Source: Prevotellaceae bacterium
Lineage (GTDB): Bacteria; Bacteroidota; Bacteroidia; Bacteroidales; UBA932
DNA length: 10,116 nt
Assembly (NCBI GenBank): GCA_031254635.1
Contig: JAIRUB010000116.1
Location: 1 to 10,116, forward strand
Direction of reading: 5' to 3'
The notes under the pieces are model-generated. The model made no database searches, was not told the origin of the DNA, and was given only the letters and a program-made list of their open reading frames with translations. Position numbers and translations under genes: made by a program. Shown in pieces: positions 1 through 6,310 of this stretch. The stretch's first letter is position 1, and each line of letters begins with the position of its first letter.

Positions 1-2206
1 CTCCCGTTGCTGTGCGAATTTGGGAACTGTCGGCAAAGCCCTGTCGGTTTAGTCCCACCGAGAATACGATAAATACCCCCGATGCCAATGTTATGAACGA
101 TAATATCGCCTGCTTCTTTGTAAAAAACAAGGAAGACCAGATCAATTTTGATGAATCAAACTGTAGAGGCAGCTTAGTACCCCGATTAATCAAATAATCA
201 AACCACGCCCAACCTGTAAATAAAAATACAATTCCTGTGCAGACGAAGAGGAGTGGGGATTTTAGGAAAAAGATGTTTGTAATCAGCAGCCCAACAAGAA
301 TTGAAAATTGAAAATTGAAAATTAAAAATTTAGATAATAATTGCGATTTATGATTTTTGGATTTTGGATTTTGGATTTTGAACTTCGAAATTCGAAAACA
401 CAATACTATCATAGAAAAGATGATGCCGACAAGCATACCTGCGCCAATGGTTAATAAATTGGGGTACAGGCTAAAACCATCGGTATGGGTTGCTCCTTTC
501 CAAACATTTCCCAACAAAAATAAAACTAAATAAGTGTAAACAAGTCCTACCACTACGCCTACTATGGCGGAGAAACATACCACTGGAGCGGCTTCCCGCC
601 AAAGCAATCGGAAAATGCGTTTTTGGGAAAATCCTGTTGCTTTTAACAAATTCAGTTCATTGCGCCTGCGGAAAAGCATTTCCGACAAGGGCACCATCAT
701 CAACATAGCGGCTGAAATGATGATGAAAAATCCGAGCGATAAAAATAAACTTGCAAAATCAACCCCCAATTTGGCAGCAGTAATACCTGTTTCACGCGGA
801 TAAATCAACTGAATGTCGAACATTTCAGGCCTTAAATCATTTAGCCGATTAGTGTCGTTAACTTGCAAGGCGGTGGCGCTGCCGTAAGCGTTTCCCCAGC
901 GCGACGCCAAAGTGGAATAAGGAACAATAGCCTTGGGCGTATTCTTGTATTTCCTCCAGTAGTTCTCGTCTTCGTCACTTATCAAATTCATGTTGATGGG
1001 CAAGTCGCTATTCCAGTCTGTACAGCGATCTACGTTTGATAAGCCTGGAAATTCGGCTACCAAAGTATTATCGGACTGTAAATCTTTCAACGGGACAATT
1101 TTTCCTACTTTAAGGGAAACGGTATCTTCAATCAAGGTCTTGAACTGTCGCGAAACAAAATAACTGATGGAAATCGTGTCGCCTAACTTTGTATTCAATC
1201 GTTTTGCAGCATAATCCGAAAGAATAATTTCATTGGGGTTCAAGCGTTGTCCTTTGTAGTAATCAACAGCGGTGATGAAGGAGTAGGGGATGGATAATTG
1301 AGAGTTGAGTCCTGAAAGCGGCGAGGTTGCTTCGGCCTGCTTTTTATCACACAAACTTACACACGCAGTCCTTGCAATGACGGGAGCTATAGAATTGGCT
1401 AAGTAAGCGTAAATTCGGTTAGTTGCGGAGTCTTGTTGGCAGAGGGTTTCCACTACCTTGTCTTGAATGAAAATGCGATCGGAAGTTACAAGTATTGCCC
1501 GTTCATCTAAGGCTTCAACATTCAATCCCGACATGATGTAATTCCATGCGGAAGCAAAATCTTCTTTTGAAATAATTTCATCGGATAAAATAACATTGAT
1601 TTTTCCAGAAATACCCATGATTTCGGCCAATTCTTCCCTATTGACAAAAATGTTGAAAGGAATTGTCTGTTCGTTTTTCAAGTTGATATTTCCGCCTTGT
1701 TCTACGGAAATAACAGCATCCAATTCCAACCTCAGACTTGTGGTGTAGGTATCGGTTACAAACATGGAGCCTAAGGGCACCATCCCTGCAGCAGGCAGGC
1801 GCAACACAATATTTTTTATTTGTAGATTTTTTATTTCATTAAACAGCGCAGCGTTTATTTTTGCCTGTCCTTTTTTTATTTCCAAATCGTCCGTTCCCCA
1901 AACCATCACAGGAATGAATTTGCCCGATATGGAAACAAAACCGTTTGAGAGCAAAAAGCCACGTAAAGACGCATAATTATGACTCTTTATAAAAGCATCG
2001 CTGATATAAGAATATCGCGAAAAAATGATTGTTTCGGTTTTTCCCAGACGTTCCTCTACCCGTTTAATCAGGGTACTGCGGACGGAGTCGCCTACCACAA
2101 GGCTTCCGGTGATAACCGCTACCGCAACAATCACAGCTACGGCAATTAAGCGGTAGAAAGATTTATACAAGAAGATATTCCTGAAAATCAAATGTTTAAT
2201 ATTCAC
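1..2206 (-). CDS. FtsX/MacB-type ABC transporter permease, large form, C-terminus cut by window edge
   Basis: One frame stays open for 735 codons from a GTG at 2206-2204 to the left edge without a stop; the C-terminus lies outside. GTG is chosen because an in-frame TAA lies four codons upstream with no ATG between. Residues about 19-38 form a membrane anchor, followed by VGDSVRSTL, an N-terminal pattern of large Bacteroidota FtsX permeases. Residues about 40-475 are a long, presumably periplasmic domain. Residues about 483-603 form the first FtsX block: helices at about 485-505, 541-565 and 583-603, with the cytoplasmic stretch RRRNELNLLKATGFSQKRI at 513-531 that normally couples to the ATPase. 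Further helices follow at about 629-646, 651-668 and 700-717. Family members are usually around 1,000 residues or more. The likely partner is the ATPase at 4641-3976. A repeat-rich insert sits at residues 603-635. The substrate cannot be told from the sequence; release of lipoproteins or other lipidic cargo is the family precedent. Confidence 0.88.
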   Translation of the reverse strand, partial: MNIKHLIFRNIFLYKSFYRLIAVAVIVAVAVITGSLVVGDSVRSTLIKRVEERLGKTETIIFSRYSYISDAFIKSHNYASLRGFLLSNGFVSISGKFIPVMVWGTDDLEIKKGQAKINAALFNEIKNLQIKNIVLRLPAAGMVPLGSMFVTDTYTTSLRLELDAVISVEQGGNINLKNEQTIPFNIFVNREELAEIMGISGKINVILSDEIISKEDFASAWNYIMSGLNVEALDERAILVTSDRIFIQDKVVETLCQQDSATNRIYAYLANSIAPVIARTACVSLCDKKQAEATSPLSGLNSQLSIPYSFITAVDYYKGQRLNPNEIILSDYAAKRLNTKLGDTISISYFVSRQFKTLIEDTVSLKVGKIVPLKDLQSDNTLVAEFPGLSNVDRCTDWNSDLPINMNLISDEDENYWRKYKNTPKAIVPYSTLASRWGNAYGSATALQVNDTNRLNDLRPEMFDIQLIYPRETGITAAKLGVDFASLFLSLGFFIIISAAMLMMVPLSEMLFRRRNELNLLKATGFSQKRIFRLLWREAAPVVCFSAIVGVVVGLVYTYLVLFLLGNVWKGATHTDGFSLYPNLLTIGAGMLVGIIFSMIVLCFRISKFKIQNPKSKNHKSQLLSKFLIFNFQFSILVGLLITNIFFLKSPLLFVCTGIVFLFTGWAWFDYLINRGTKLPLQFDSSKLIWSSLFFTKKQAILSFITLASGVFIVFSVGLNRQGFADSSQIRTATG
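301..396. repeat. Heptanucleotide tandem repeats and TTCGAA pair inside the permease gene
   Basis: Three exact TTGAAAA units (301-321) are followed by a variant TTAAAAA (322-328). About 30 bases on are three exact GGATTTT units (359-379), then two TTCGAA palindromes at 384-389 and 391-396. The composition is low-complexity and unlike the surrounding gene, resembling AT-rich intergenic repeats of Bacteroidota. Read on the minus strand it stays open and encodes a Lys/Ile/Phe/Asn-rich segment between two membrane helices, around permease residues 603-635. The unit length of 7 is not a multiple of three, so gain or loss of one unit would shift the frame. Confidence 0.8.
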
Positions 2207-2239
2207 GATAAAATATTATCAATAATAAATAACTTAAGG

Positions 2240-2247
2240 CAAAGTTA
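2240..2247 (-). promoter_or_regulatory. Candidate -7 box for the permease gene
   Basis: On the minus strand TAACTTTG (2247 down to 2240) matches the Bacteroidota -7 consensus TAnnTTTG. It lies about 33 bases before the GTG start of the permease and just after the acyl-CoA ligase stop. No TTTG was found at the expected -33 distance, so this is a partial match. If used, it would uncouple the permease from the broken ligase gene upstream. Confidence 0.4.
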
Positions 2248-2278
2248 CTATTTCTTATTGAAAACAGGTAACGGAAAA

Positions 2279-2947
2279 TTAAAATACTATCCTATTCTGC
2301 TCATTGAAAACATCTTTCCCTTCGGAGGTGTACATAAATTCGATACGGCCTTTGTGAAATTCCTCCACTTTTCCGCGTATTATTTTCATGGTGCTGTTCA
2401 CAAATCCGTTTTGCTCGGTAAAGGCTTCCCCTAAAAGAGTAAAGGTACTCGGCAGCCAACGTTCGGGAAATTCGCCTGCAAAAATTCCATGCTTTTTATA
2501 CTTGGCTATTTCGTCTTGTATTAGCTTAATATATGCCGTGGTTCGTTCTTCGTCCGAATGGAAACGATGTTGTTCAAAATGCTGTTTGATTTTTTCTTTA
2601 TTCGGAACAATAAGCGCCGAAATGTATGGGTTCTGATTGTTGTAAAGTATTACTTGATCAATAAAAGGCGATTTTTCACTCAAGGCTTCTTCCATTCCTT
2701 CGGGACTGTATTTTTCGCCATCGCTCGAAATCAAGAGGCTTTTCAATCGTCCTAAAACGTACAGCAAACCGTCTTTTCCCAAGTAACCTATATCGCCTGT
2801 GTAGAGCCAACCATCTCGAATGGCTTCGGCGGTTGCTTTCGGATTTTTCCAGTAACCTGCCATCACATTTTCGCCGCGCACCACAATTTCTCCTTTCTCT
2901 CCTGCCGCCTGTTTCACACCGTTTTCATCAAGAATTTTCAAATCCAT
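2279..2947 (-). CDS. C-terminal fragment of the long-chain acyl-CoA ligase
   Basis: This reading frame supplies the C-terminal part of an AMP-forming acyl-CoA ligase (222 codons from the ATG at 2947, stop at 2279). It opens directly at the conserved MDLKILDENG strand of the family. EKGEIVVRGENVMAGYW follows at about 17-33, then TGDIG at 50-54 (A7, the ATP-ribose-binding aspartate) and GRLKSLLISSDGEKYSPE at 67-84 (A8, the hinge to the C-terminal lid). The end, with STMKIIRGKVEEF and a short tail, resembles intact Bacteroidota enzymes. The frame stays open for several codons upstream of this ATG, so the ATG is just an internal Met of the original protein. Alone it lacks the nucleotide-binding P-loop and cannot be a working ligase. 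It differs by one base in frame from the upstream piece. The true junction lies near 2941-2975. Confidence 0.8.
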   Translation of the reverse strand: MDLKILDENGVKQAAGEKGEIVVRGENVMAGYWKNPKATAEAIRDGWLYTGDIGYLGKDGLLYVLGRLKSLLISSDGEKYSPEGMEEALSEKSPFIDQVILYNNQNPYISALIVPNKEKIKQHFEQHRFHSDEERTTAYIKLIQDEIAKYKKHGIFAGEFPERWLPSTFTLLGEAFTEQNGFVNSTMKIIRGKVEEFHKGRIEFMYTSEGKDVFNEQNRIVF

Positions 2948-3905
2948 TGCGGTAGCCGTCTTTATTGTAAGCGTAGGCTGTTTTTAAGGCAAGATTGAAG
3001 AGCCCTTTGGCAATTTTTCCTTTGGCATAAATATTATTTTCGATATTTTTTCGAAAATTTTTCGCTAAGGCAGGAACCGAAAGCAAAAAATTAGGTTTTA
3101 CTTCTTTTATGTTAATGGGGATATTTTTCAATGTTTCCATATCATTGCGCCCAACCTGTACGGTTGCAAACGATGCGCCGCAGGCAATCATAATGTAAAA
3201 ACCAACAACATGCGCAAAGCAATGATCGAGAGGAAGTATAATCAAGGTGCGGAAACTTGGAGGAATACTCATGCAGGTTAACGACTGCTCAACATTGGCG
3301 GTATAGTTCCGATGGGTTAGAATAACTCCTTTGGGATCGGCAGTAGTGCCGGAGGTGTAGGTAATAGTGGCATAGTCGTCGTTTTGCAATGATTGTCCGA
3401 TAGTCAGAAATTCTTTTTCATTTTTTTCTAAATAAGTAACACCGCTCTTTTCAACTTCGGATAAAAGGATTTCTTTTTCATCCAAATTTTCTATATTGTC
3501 AAAAATGACGACTTTCTTCAACAACGTTAGTTCATTTTTGATTTTACGAATCTTTGGCAGTTGCGAAACTGAAACGAGAATAAAAGATACTTCGGCATGA
3601 TTTAATCGAAAAATTAAATCGCTGCTTTCTTCGAGTTTTATAGAAAGCGGAACGCTGATTGCTCCTGCATACAATACTCCGAGTTCCGACAAAACCCAGG
3701 CATTTCTGCCCTCGGACAAGATAGAAACCCTGTCTTTAGGTTTTACACCCAGCGTTGCCAAGCCTGCGCCGATACGAATAGCTTTGACACACGCTTCGCT
3801 ATAACTTGTGGGCATAAATTGCGTGCCTGTTTTTTTGAGAAGCAAATTGTTTTCTTTATATTTTTTTACGGAGCTTTCAAATAAATCAATAATTGTTTTC
3901 TTCAT
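2928..3905 (-). CDS. N-terminal fragment of the long-chain acyl-CoA ligase (AMP-forming)
   Basis: The encoded 325 residues match the N-terminal domain of fatty-acid:CoA ligases, which activate fatty acids with ATP to acyl-AMP and pass them to CoA at the inner face of the membrane. YTSGTTADPKG at 183-193 is the diagnostic A3 phosphate-binding loop, followed by THRNY (197-201). Residues 35-90 show the usual substrate-domain start (YSEACVKAIRIGAGLATLGV, then GDRV-like KPKDRV). The piece ends with KTAYAYNKDGYRNG, normally followed by some 80-100 residues up to the GYGLTE motif, but here it runs out of frame into FENS and a stop. The start at 3905 is supported by a -7 box (3949-3942) and normal alignment of the first residues. 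It lies 70 bases after the ABC ATPase. Acyl-AMP synthesis by this fragment is unlikely without A5. Confidence 0.82.
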   Translation of the reverse strand: MKKTIIDLFESSVKKYKENNLLLKKTGTQFMPTSYSEACVKAIRIGAGLATLGVKPKDRVSILSEGRNAWVLSELGVLYAGAISVPLSIKLEESSDLIFRLNHAEVSFILVSVSQLPKIRKIKNELTLLKKVVIFDNIENLDEKEILLSEVEKSGVTYLEKNEKEFLTIGQSLQNDDYATITYTSGTTADPKGVILTHRNYTANVEQSLTCMSIPPSFRTLIILPLDHCFAHVVGFYIMIACGASFATVQVGRNDMETLKNIPINIKEVKPNFLLSVPALAKNFRKNIENNIYAKGKIAKGLFNLALKTAYAYNKDGYRNGFENS

Positions 3906-3941
3906 TAGGTATTATTTTTTAGGCAAAAGTATAAAGTCGTG

Positions 3942-3949
3942 CAAAGATA
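3942..3949 (-). promoter_or_regulatory. Candidate -7 box for the acyl-CoA ligase gene
   Basis: TATCTTTG on the minus strand (3949 to 3942) fits TAnnTTTG and is followed by GC, as in the other promoters here. It lies 36 bases before the ATG. The expected -33 TTTG is not evident. A second weaker candidate, TACTTTTG, lies at 3931-3924. Confidence 0.45.
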
Positions 3950-3975
3950 ATGAATAAAAAATCATAATTAATATT

Positions 3976-4641
3976 TCATGATAATACCCCATTTTTTAGG
4001 GTTAAAATCCTGTTTGCAACCATAGCTGTTTTATCAGCATGGGTTACCATTATAATGGTAGTTTTTAGCTCTTTATTAACTTTTGCCAATAACAAAGCGA
4101 CATTACGGGCATTTTCCGCATCTAATTGTCCGGTTGGTTCATCGGCCAACACGAGTAAAGGTTTCATTATCAAGGCGCGGCATAGGGCTACACGGCCGGT
4201 TTCCCCACCTGAAAGCGTTTCGGGATATTGCCCTGCAACCGAAGTAATACCTGTCAATTCCATCAATTGCCTGGCATAATCCATCTGTGCCTTGACGGTT
4301 TTATTCTGAAAGGCAAGTGTAGGGAGTAGAATGTTTTCTAAGGCTGTAAGTTGGGGCATCAAGCGGTAGTCTTGGAAAACAAATCCGAGTTTTTGGTTAC
4401 GAACGGCGGAATAATCCACTCCGGGCGTGTTGATTTCCATACCATCCAACAAATAACTTCCGGCATCGGGTTGAATCAGTGTTCCCAGAATCGAAAGCAA
4501 GGTGGTTTTTCCGGAGCCGGATGCACCTTTAATGGCAATAAAATCGCCCTTTTCGATGTTCAGATTCACTCCGCGAAGAACGTGGTTAAACGAATTTTCC
4601 CCGTCGGGGTATTTTTTTGTTATTCCTGAGATTTTTATCAT
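3976..4641 (-). CDS. ABC transporter ATP-binding protein, LolD/MacB type
   Basis: This is a 221-residue nucleotide-binding subunit of the class that drives FtsX-fold permeases (LolD, MacB, FtsE, YbbA). In order: Walker A GASGSGKTT at 39-47; Q-loop VFQDYRLMPQ at 88-97; signature LSGGETGR at 143-150; Walker B LLVLADEPTGQLD at 162-174 with catalytic Glu168; and the switch His201 in MVTHAD. The length is normal for a single soluble ATPase. The signature reads ETGR where LolD and MacB usually have EQQR, a tolerable variant because LSGGE is intact. It is most likely the motor for the large permease at 2206-1, although the ligase gene lies between. Its ATG (4641-4639) abuts the left octamer array, with no recognisable promoter in the 40 bases upstream. 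Expression therefore probably depends on read-through from the genes above it. Confidence 0.9.
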   Translation of the reverse strand: MIKISGITKKYPDGENSFNHVLRGVNLNIEKGDFIAIKGASGSGKTTLLSILGTLIQPDAGSYLLDGMEINTPGVDYSAVRNQKLGFVFQDYRLMPQLTALENILLPTLAFQNKTVKAQMDYARQLMELTGITSVAGQYPETLSGGETGRVALCRALIMKPLLVLADEPTGQLDAENARNVALLLAKVNKELKTTIIMVTHADKTAMVANRILTLKNGVLS

Positions 4642-4681
4642 AAGTTAACAAGTTAGTAAGTTAACAAGTTGGCAAGTTATT
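4642..4681 (+). repeat. Left octamer array: AAGTT every 8 bases, five copies
   Basis: AAGTT starts at 4642, 4650, 4658, 4666 and 4674, each followed by three variable bases (AAC, AGT, AAC, GGC, ATT). The spacing is exact. The last copy contains the stop codon of the four-helix-bundle gene, and the first follows directly on the ATPase ATG (4641). Confidence 0.9.
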
Positions 4682-5036
4682 TTTGTTGTTTTTTTATGTG
4701 AGTAATAAGCCCTCTTGTCATTTTATGAACTTCGGAAGTTTGTTCAAGCAAAATTTTACTTTGAGCATTTGTTGTATAATTTAATTTTTCAGAAAGATAA
4801 AGCATAGATTTAACCTCGCCGCAAGATGCTAATGAAATATACAAAAATCTAACAAATTCAGCACTTGAACTTCTATCAAAACCCTCAGCAATATTATTTG
4901 AAATAGACACGACTGCCCTACATATTTGATCTTTAAAACCATAATCTTTTATGCTACCAAAAATTTTATATATTTCAACAGCCAAATCTTGCGCCTTTTG
5001 CCACGCAAGTATATCCTCAAATTTTAAAATAGTCAT
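4677..5036 (-). CDS. Four-helix-bundle protein, S23/IVP (23S rRNA intervening-sequence protein) family
   Basis: The 119-residue product has the family hallmarks in order: LAWQKAQDLAVEIY at 10-23, FKDQICRAVVSISNNIAEGFDR at about 34-55 (the strongest signature, RA.SI..NIAEG) and EFVRFLYISLASCGEVKSML at about 60-79, then two more amphipathic stretches to a basic tail (KKQQK). Members form pentameric four-helix barrels related to the Avd protein of diversity-generating retroelements, and many are encoded inside 23S rRNA intervening sequences. Their biochemical role is not settled; nucleic-acid binding is the common suggestion. Here the gene stands alone in a protein-coding region, framed by inverted octamer arrays. 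It looks more AT-rich than its neighbours, which suggests transfer. No -7 box was found upstream, so it is probably transcribed from the propeller gene promoter. The start at 5036 is the only sensible one, 14 bases from the right array. Confidence 0.88.
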   Translation of the reverse strand: MTILKFEDILAWQKAQDLAVEIYKIFGSIKDYGFKDQICRAVVSISNNIAEGFDRSSSAEFVRFLYISLASCGEVKSMLYLSEKLNYTTNAQSKILLEQTSEVHKMTRGLITHIKKQQK

Positions 5037-5050
5037 ATTATTTTATTTTT

Positions 5051-5105
5051 AACTTATTAACTTATTAACTTACTAACTTACCAACTTATTAACTTATTAA
5101 CTTTT
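5051..5105 (-). repeat. Right octamer array: AACTT every 8 bases, seven copies, inverted to the left array
   Basis: On the plus strand AACTT starts at 5051, 5059, 5067, 5075, 5083, 5091 and 5099, an exact 8-base period with variable triplets ATT, ACT or ACC between. It is the reverse-complement form of the array at 4642-4681. The stop codon of the propeller gene (5097-5099) lies inside it. Confidence 0.9.
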
Positions 5106-6239
5106 CCCAAAACAAAACAATGTCCCCTTAAACGTAAGGATATAAAAACAGCCGTTGATTACAGCGGGGGAAGCGATAATTTGTTCACCGGTATCGTATT
5201 CCCACAGTAAGTCGCCTATTTTTGCATCGTGTATGGAAACAATTCCGGATTTGGTGCATACTAACAGTTTATTTTTACAAATTACAGGCGAACTTTCTCC
5301 TGTATTGCCTTTCAGAAGATACTTCCAAGCGATAGTACCGTCTTTACGGTTAATTGCGTAGATATGCCTGTCGTCGGAAACAATATAAACCATCTTATCC
5401 GACACAGCAGGGACAGAGACAAAATTGCTGTTTTCGTCTTTCGACTCAACGATTTTTTTAGACGAAATAATTTTCCCTTGAGCTAATTTTATTTCATAAA
5501 CATTCCCGGAATGTTCTGCAACATAGCAGTAATCATTACTGATAGCGGGTGAAGCAGGAATATAAAATTCCACATCCAATGAATCTGTTTGTATGCCCGA
5601 AATGCAATCAACCACTCTAATCCAACCATCGCATCCGCCATAGACAATATAATTGTTACTTTGCGCCACAGCGCCATTGATGTAGTAGCCCGACTCAAAG
5701 CGATTAATTTCTTTGCCATCTTGACTATCTACACAATAAAGATAGTTATCATAACTACCGAAAATAATAGCTTCTTTGCCGTCAAAACTAAGCCGGTTGG
5801 GCGAGGCGGAAATTTGTCCCCAAGTTCCCAAAGTCCATAAAGTGTCTTGTTTTGCTAATGATATTGCAGCTAAGATTCCATCTATACGTCCAATGTACAG
5901 CACCGAATCGTGAATCATCGGAGTTGCTTCTACTGCTGTTTCCATCGCATAATCGAAGACTTGTTCACCATTGGTATTTATGCCGAAAACACGTCCGCGC
6001 CTGCTGCTCCAATAGGCAACACGATTATATACTACAGGAGAAGACTTGGTATAAGCATCACTTTTGAATGTCCATAAAAGTTGGGGATTATCGGGCAGCG
6101 CTACATTTGTGTAACCGCTAAGGGAGGTATTGCCTCTGAAGATAGGCCAGTCGTCAAGAATATTATCGTTGCTGCTTGTTTTGTGTTGACAGGCGGATAA
6201 AAGAAGTGCGGATAGCAGGAAAAGCAGATTTATTTTCAT
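5097..6239 (-). CDS. PQQ-like beta-propeller lipoprotein
   Basis: The start is set at the ATG at 6239-6237 (380 residues) rather than the in-frame ATG at 6281. It yields a clean lipoprotein signal, MKINLLFLLSALLLSAC with lipid-bearing Cys17, and a -7 promoter box lies between the two ATGs. WPIFRGN at about 31-37 opens the mature domain, as in BamB/PQQ-like propellers. Repeated blades follow, each with a pattern like SPVV..., VY/CVD or IYAINRKDGTIAWKY, about seven or eight in all. Examples are YLYCVDSQDGKEI, HIYAINRKDGTIAWKY and SIHDAKIGDLLWEYDTG. Such proteins are membrane-tethered scaffolds. Bound PQQ cofactor is not implied, because the catalytic residues of quinoprotein dehydrogenases are not recognisable. 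The last residue and the stop lie in the right octamer array, so the C-terminus may have been altered by insertion. An envelope function with the downstream ABC genes is inference from position. Confidence 0.85.
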   Translation of the reverse strand: MKINLLFLLSALLLSACQHKTSSNDNILDDWPIFRGNTSLSGYTNVALPDNPQLLWTFKSDAYTKSSPVVYNRVAYWSSRRGRVFGINTNGEQVFDYAMETAVEATPMIHDSVLYIGRIDGILAAISLAKQDTLWTLGTWGQISASPNRLSFDGKEAIIFGSYDNYLYCVDSQDGKEINRFESGYYINGAVAQSNNYIVYGGCDGWIRVVDCISGIQTDSLDVEFYIPASPAISNDYCYVAEHSGNVYEIKLAQGKIISSKKIVESKDENSNFVSVPAVSDKMVYIVSDDRHIYAINRKDGTIAWKYLLKGNTGESSPVICKNKLLVCTKSGIVSIHDAKIGDLLWEYDTGEQIIASPAVINGCFYILTFKGTLFCFGKS

Positions 6240-6270
6240 TATTTTGAATAAATAATCAACATTTATTTTA

Positions 6271-6301
6271 CAAAAGTACAAAAAATTAATATCTTTGCAA
6301 A
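6271..6301 (-). promoter_or_regulatory. Promoter of the propeller lipoprotein gene (TTTG-N19-TACTTTTG)
   Basis: On the minus strand TTTG at 6301-6298 and TACTTTTG at 6278-6271 are separated by exactly 19 bases, a full match to the Bacteroidota promoter consensus. Predicted transcription begins near 6264, giving a leader of about 25 bases to the ATG at 6239. This excludes the longer start at 6281. Confidence 0.7.
6290..6297 (+). promoter_or_regulatory. -7 box of the flavin-reductase-like gene, overlapping the divergent promoter
   Basis: TATCTTTG followed by C fits TAnnTTTG; TTTA at 6267-6270 occupies the -33 place at 19-base spacing. It is only 13 bases before the ATG at 6311, so the leader would be very short. 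The TTTG here belongs to the palindrome TTTGCAAA (6294-6301), whose other half supplies the -33 element of the opposite promoter. Confidence 0.55.
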
Positions 6302-6310
6302 AACAATGCT

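Larger units (their letters stand above)
2279..3905 (-). pseudogene. Long-chain acyl-CoA ligase gene broken by an internal deletion and frameshift
   Basis: The two halves of one AMP-forming ligase lie in different frames and overlap by 20 bases at 2928-2947. Joined, they give about 540 residues against roughly 600-640 for the family. The missing part is the centre, including the GYGLTE-type motif (A5). The lost length must be 2 modulo 3 and is estimated at 250-300 bases. The two pieces are listed separately. An assembly or sequencing error is the alternative explanation. Confidence 0.75.
4642..5105 (-). mobile_element. Putative S23/IVP-type mini-element: four-helix-bundle gene between inverted octamer arrays
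   Basis: About 460 bases comprise an array of five AAGTTnnn octamers (4642-4681), a 119-codon four-helix-bundle gene (5036-4677) and an array of seven AACTTnnn octamers (5051-5105). The arrays are reverse complements in kind and could pair into a long stem around the gene. The arrays touch the ATPase start codon on one side and contain the stop codon of the propeller gene on the other, so the unit fits exactly between two genes. Proteins of this family are known from intervening sequences in 23S rRNA, which also sit on inverted-repeat stems. That this unit moves is inference; no target duplication or transposase is visible. Confidence 0.5.

Noticed and set aside
490..803. Two overlapping plus-strand ORFs of 72 and 79 codons
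   Set aside because: They are opposite to a continuous 735-codon permease frame with clear membrane helices and are explained as shadows.
4192..4215. ABC signature LSGGETGR as a sign of a non-functional ATPase
   Set aside because: The LSGGE core, both Walker motifs, the catalytic Glu and the switch His are intact; the change affects only less-conserved following residues.
4642..5105. Repeat arrays as a CRISPR
   Set aside because: The unit is 8 bases with a fixed AAGTT core and 3 variable bases. There are no spacer-length unique segments and no cas genes.
5489..5719. 76-codon minus-strand ORF within the propeller gene
   Set aside because: It lies wholly inside the propeller gene in another frame with no recognisable features.
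5097..6281. Longer start at 6281 for the propeller gene
   Set aside because: It would put 14 residues before the signal peptide and place the -7 promoter box inside the coding region.
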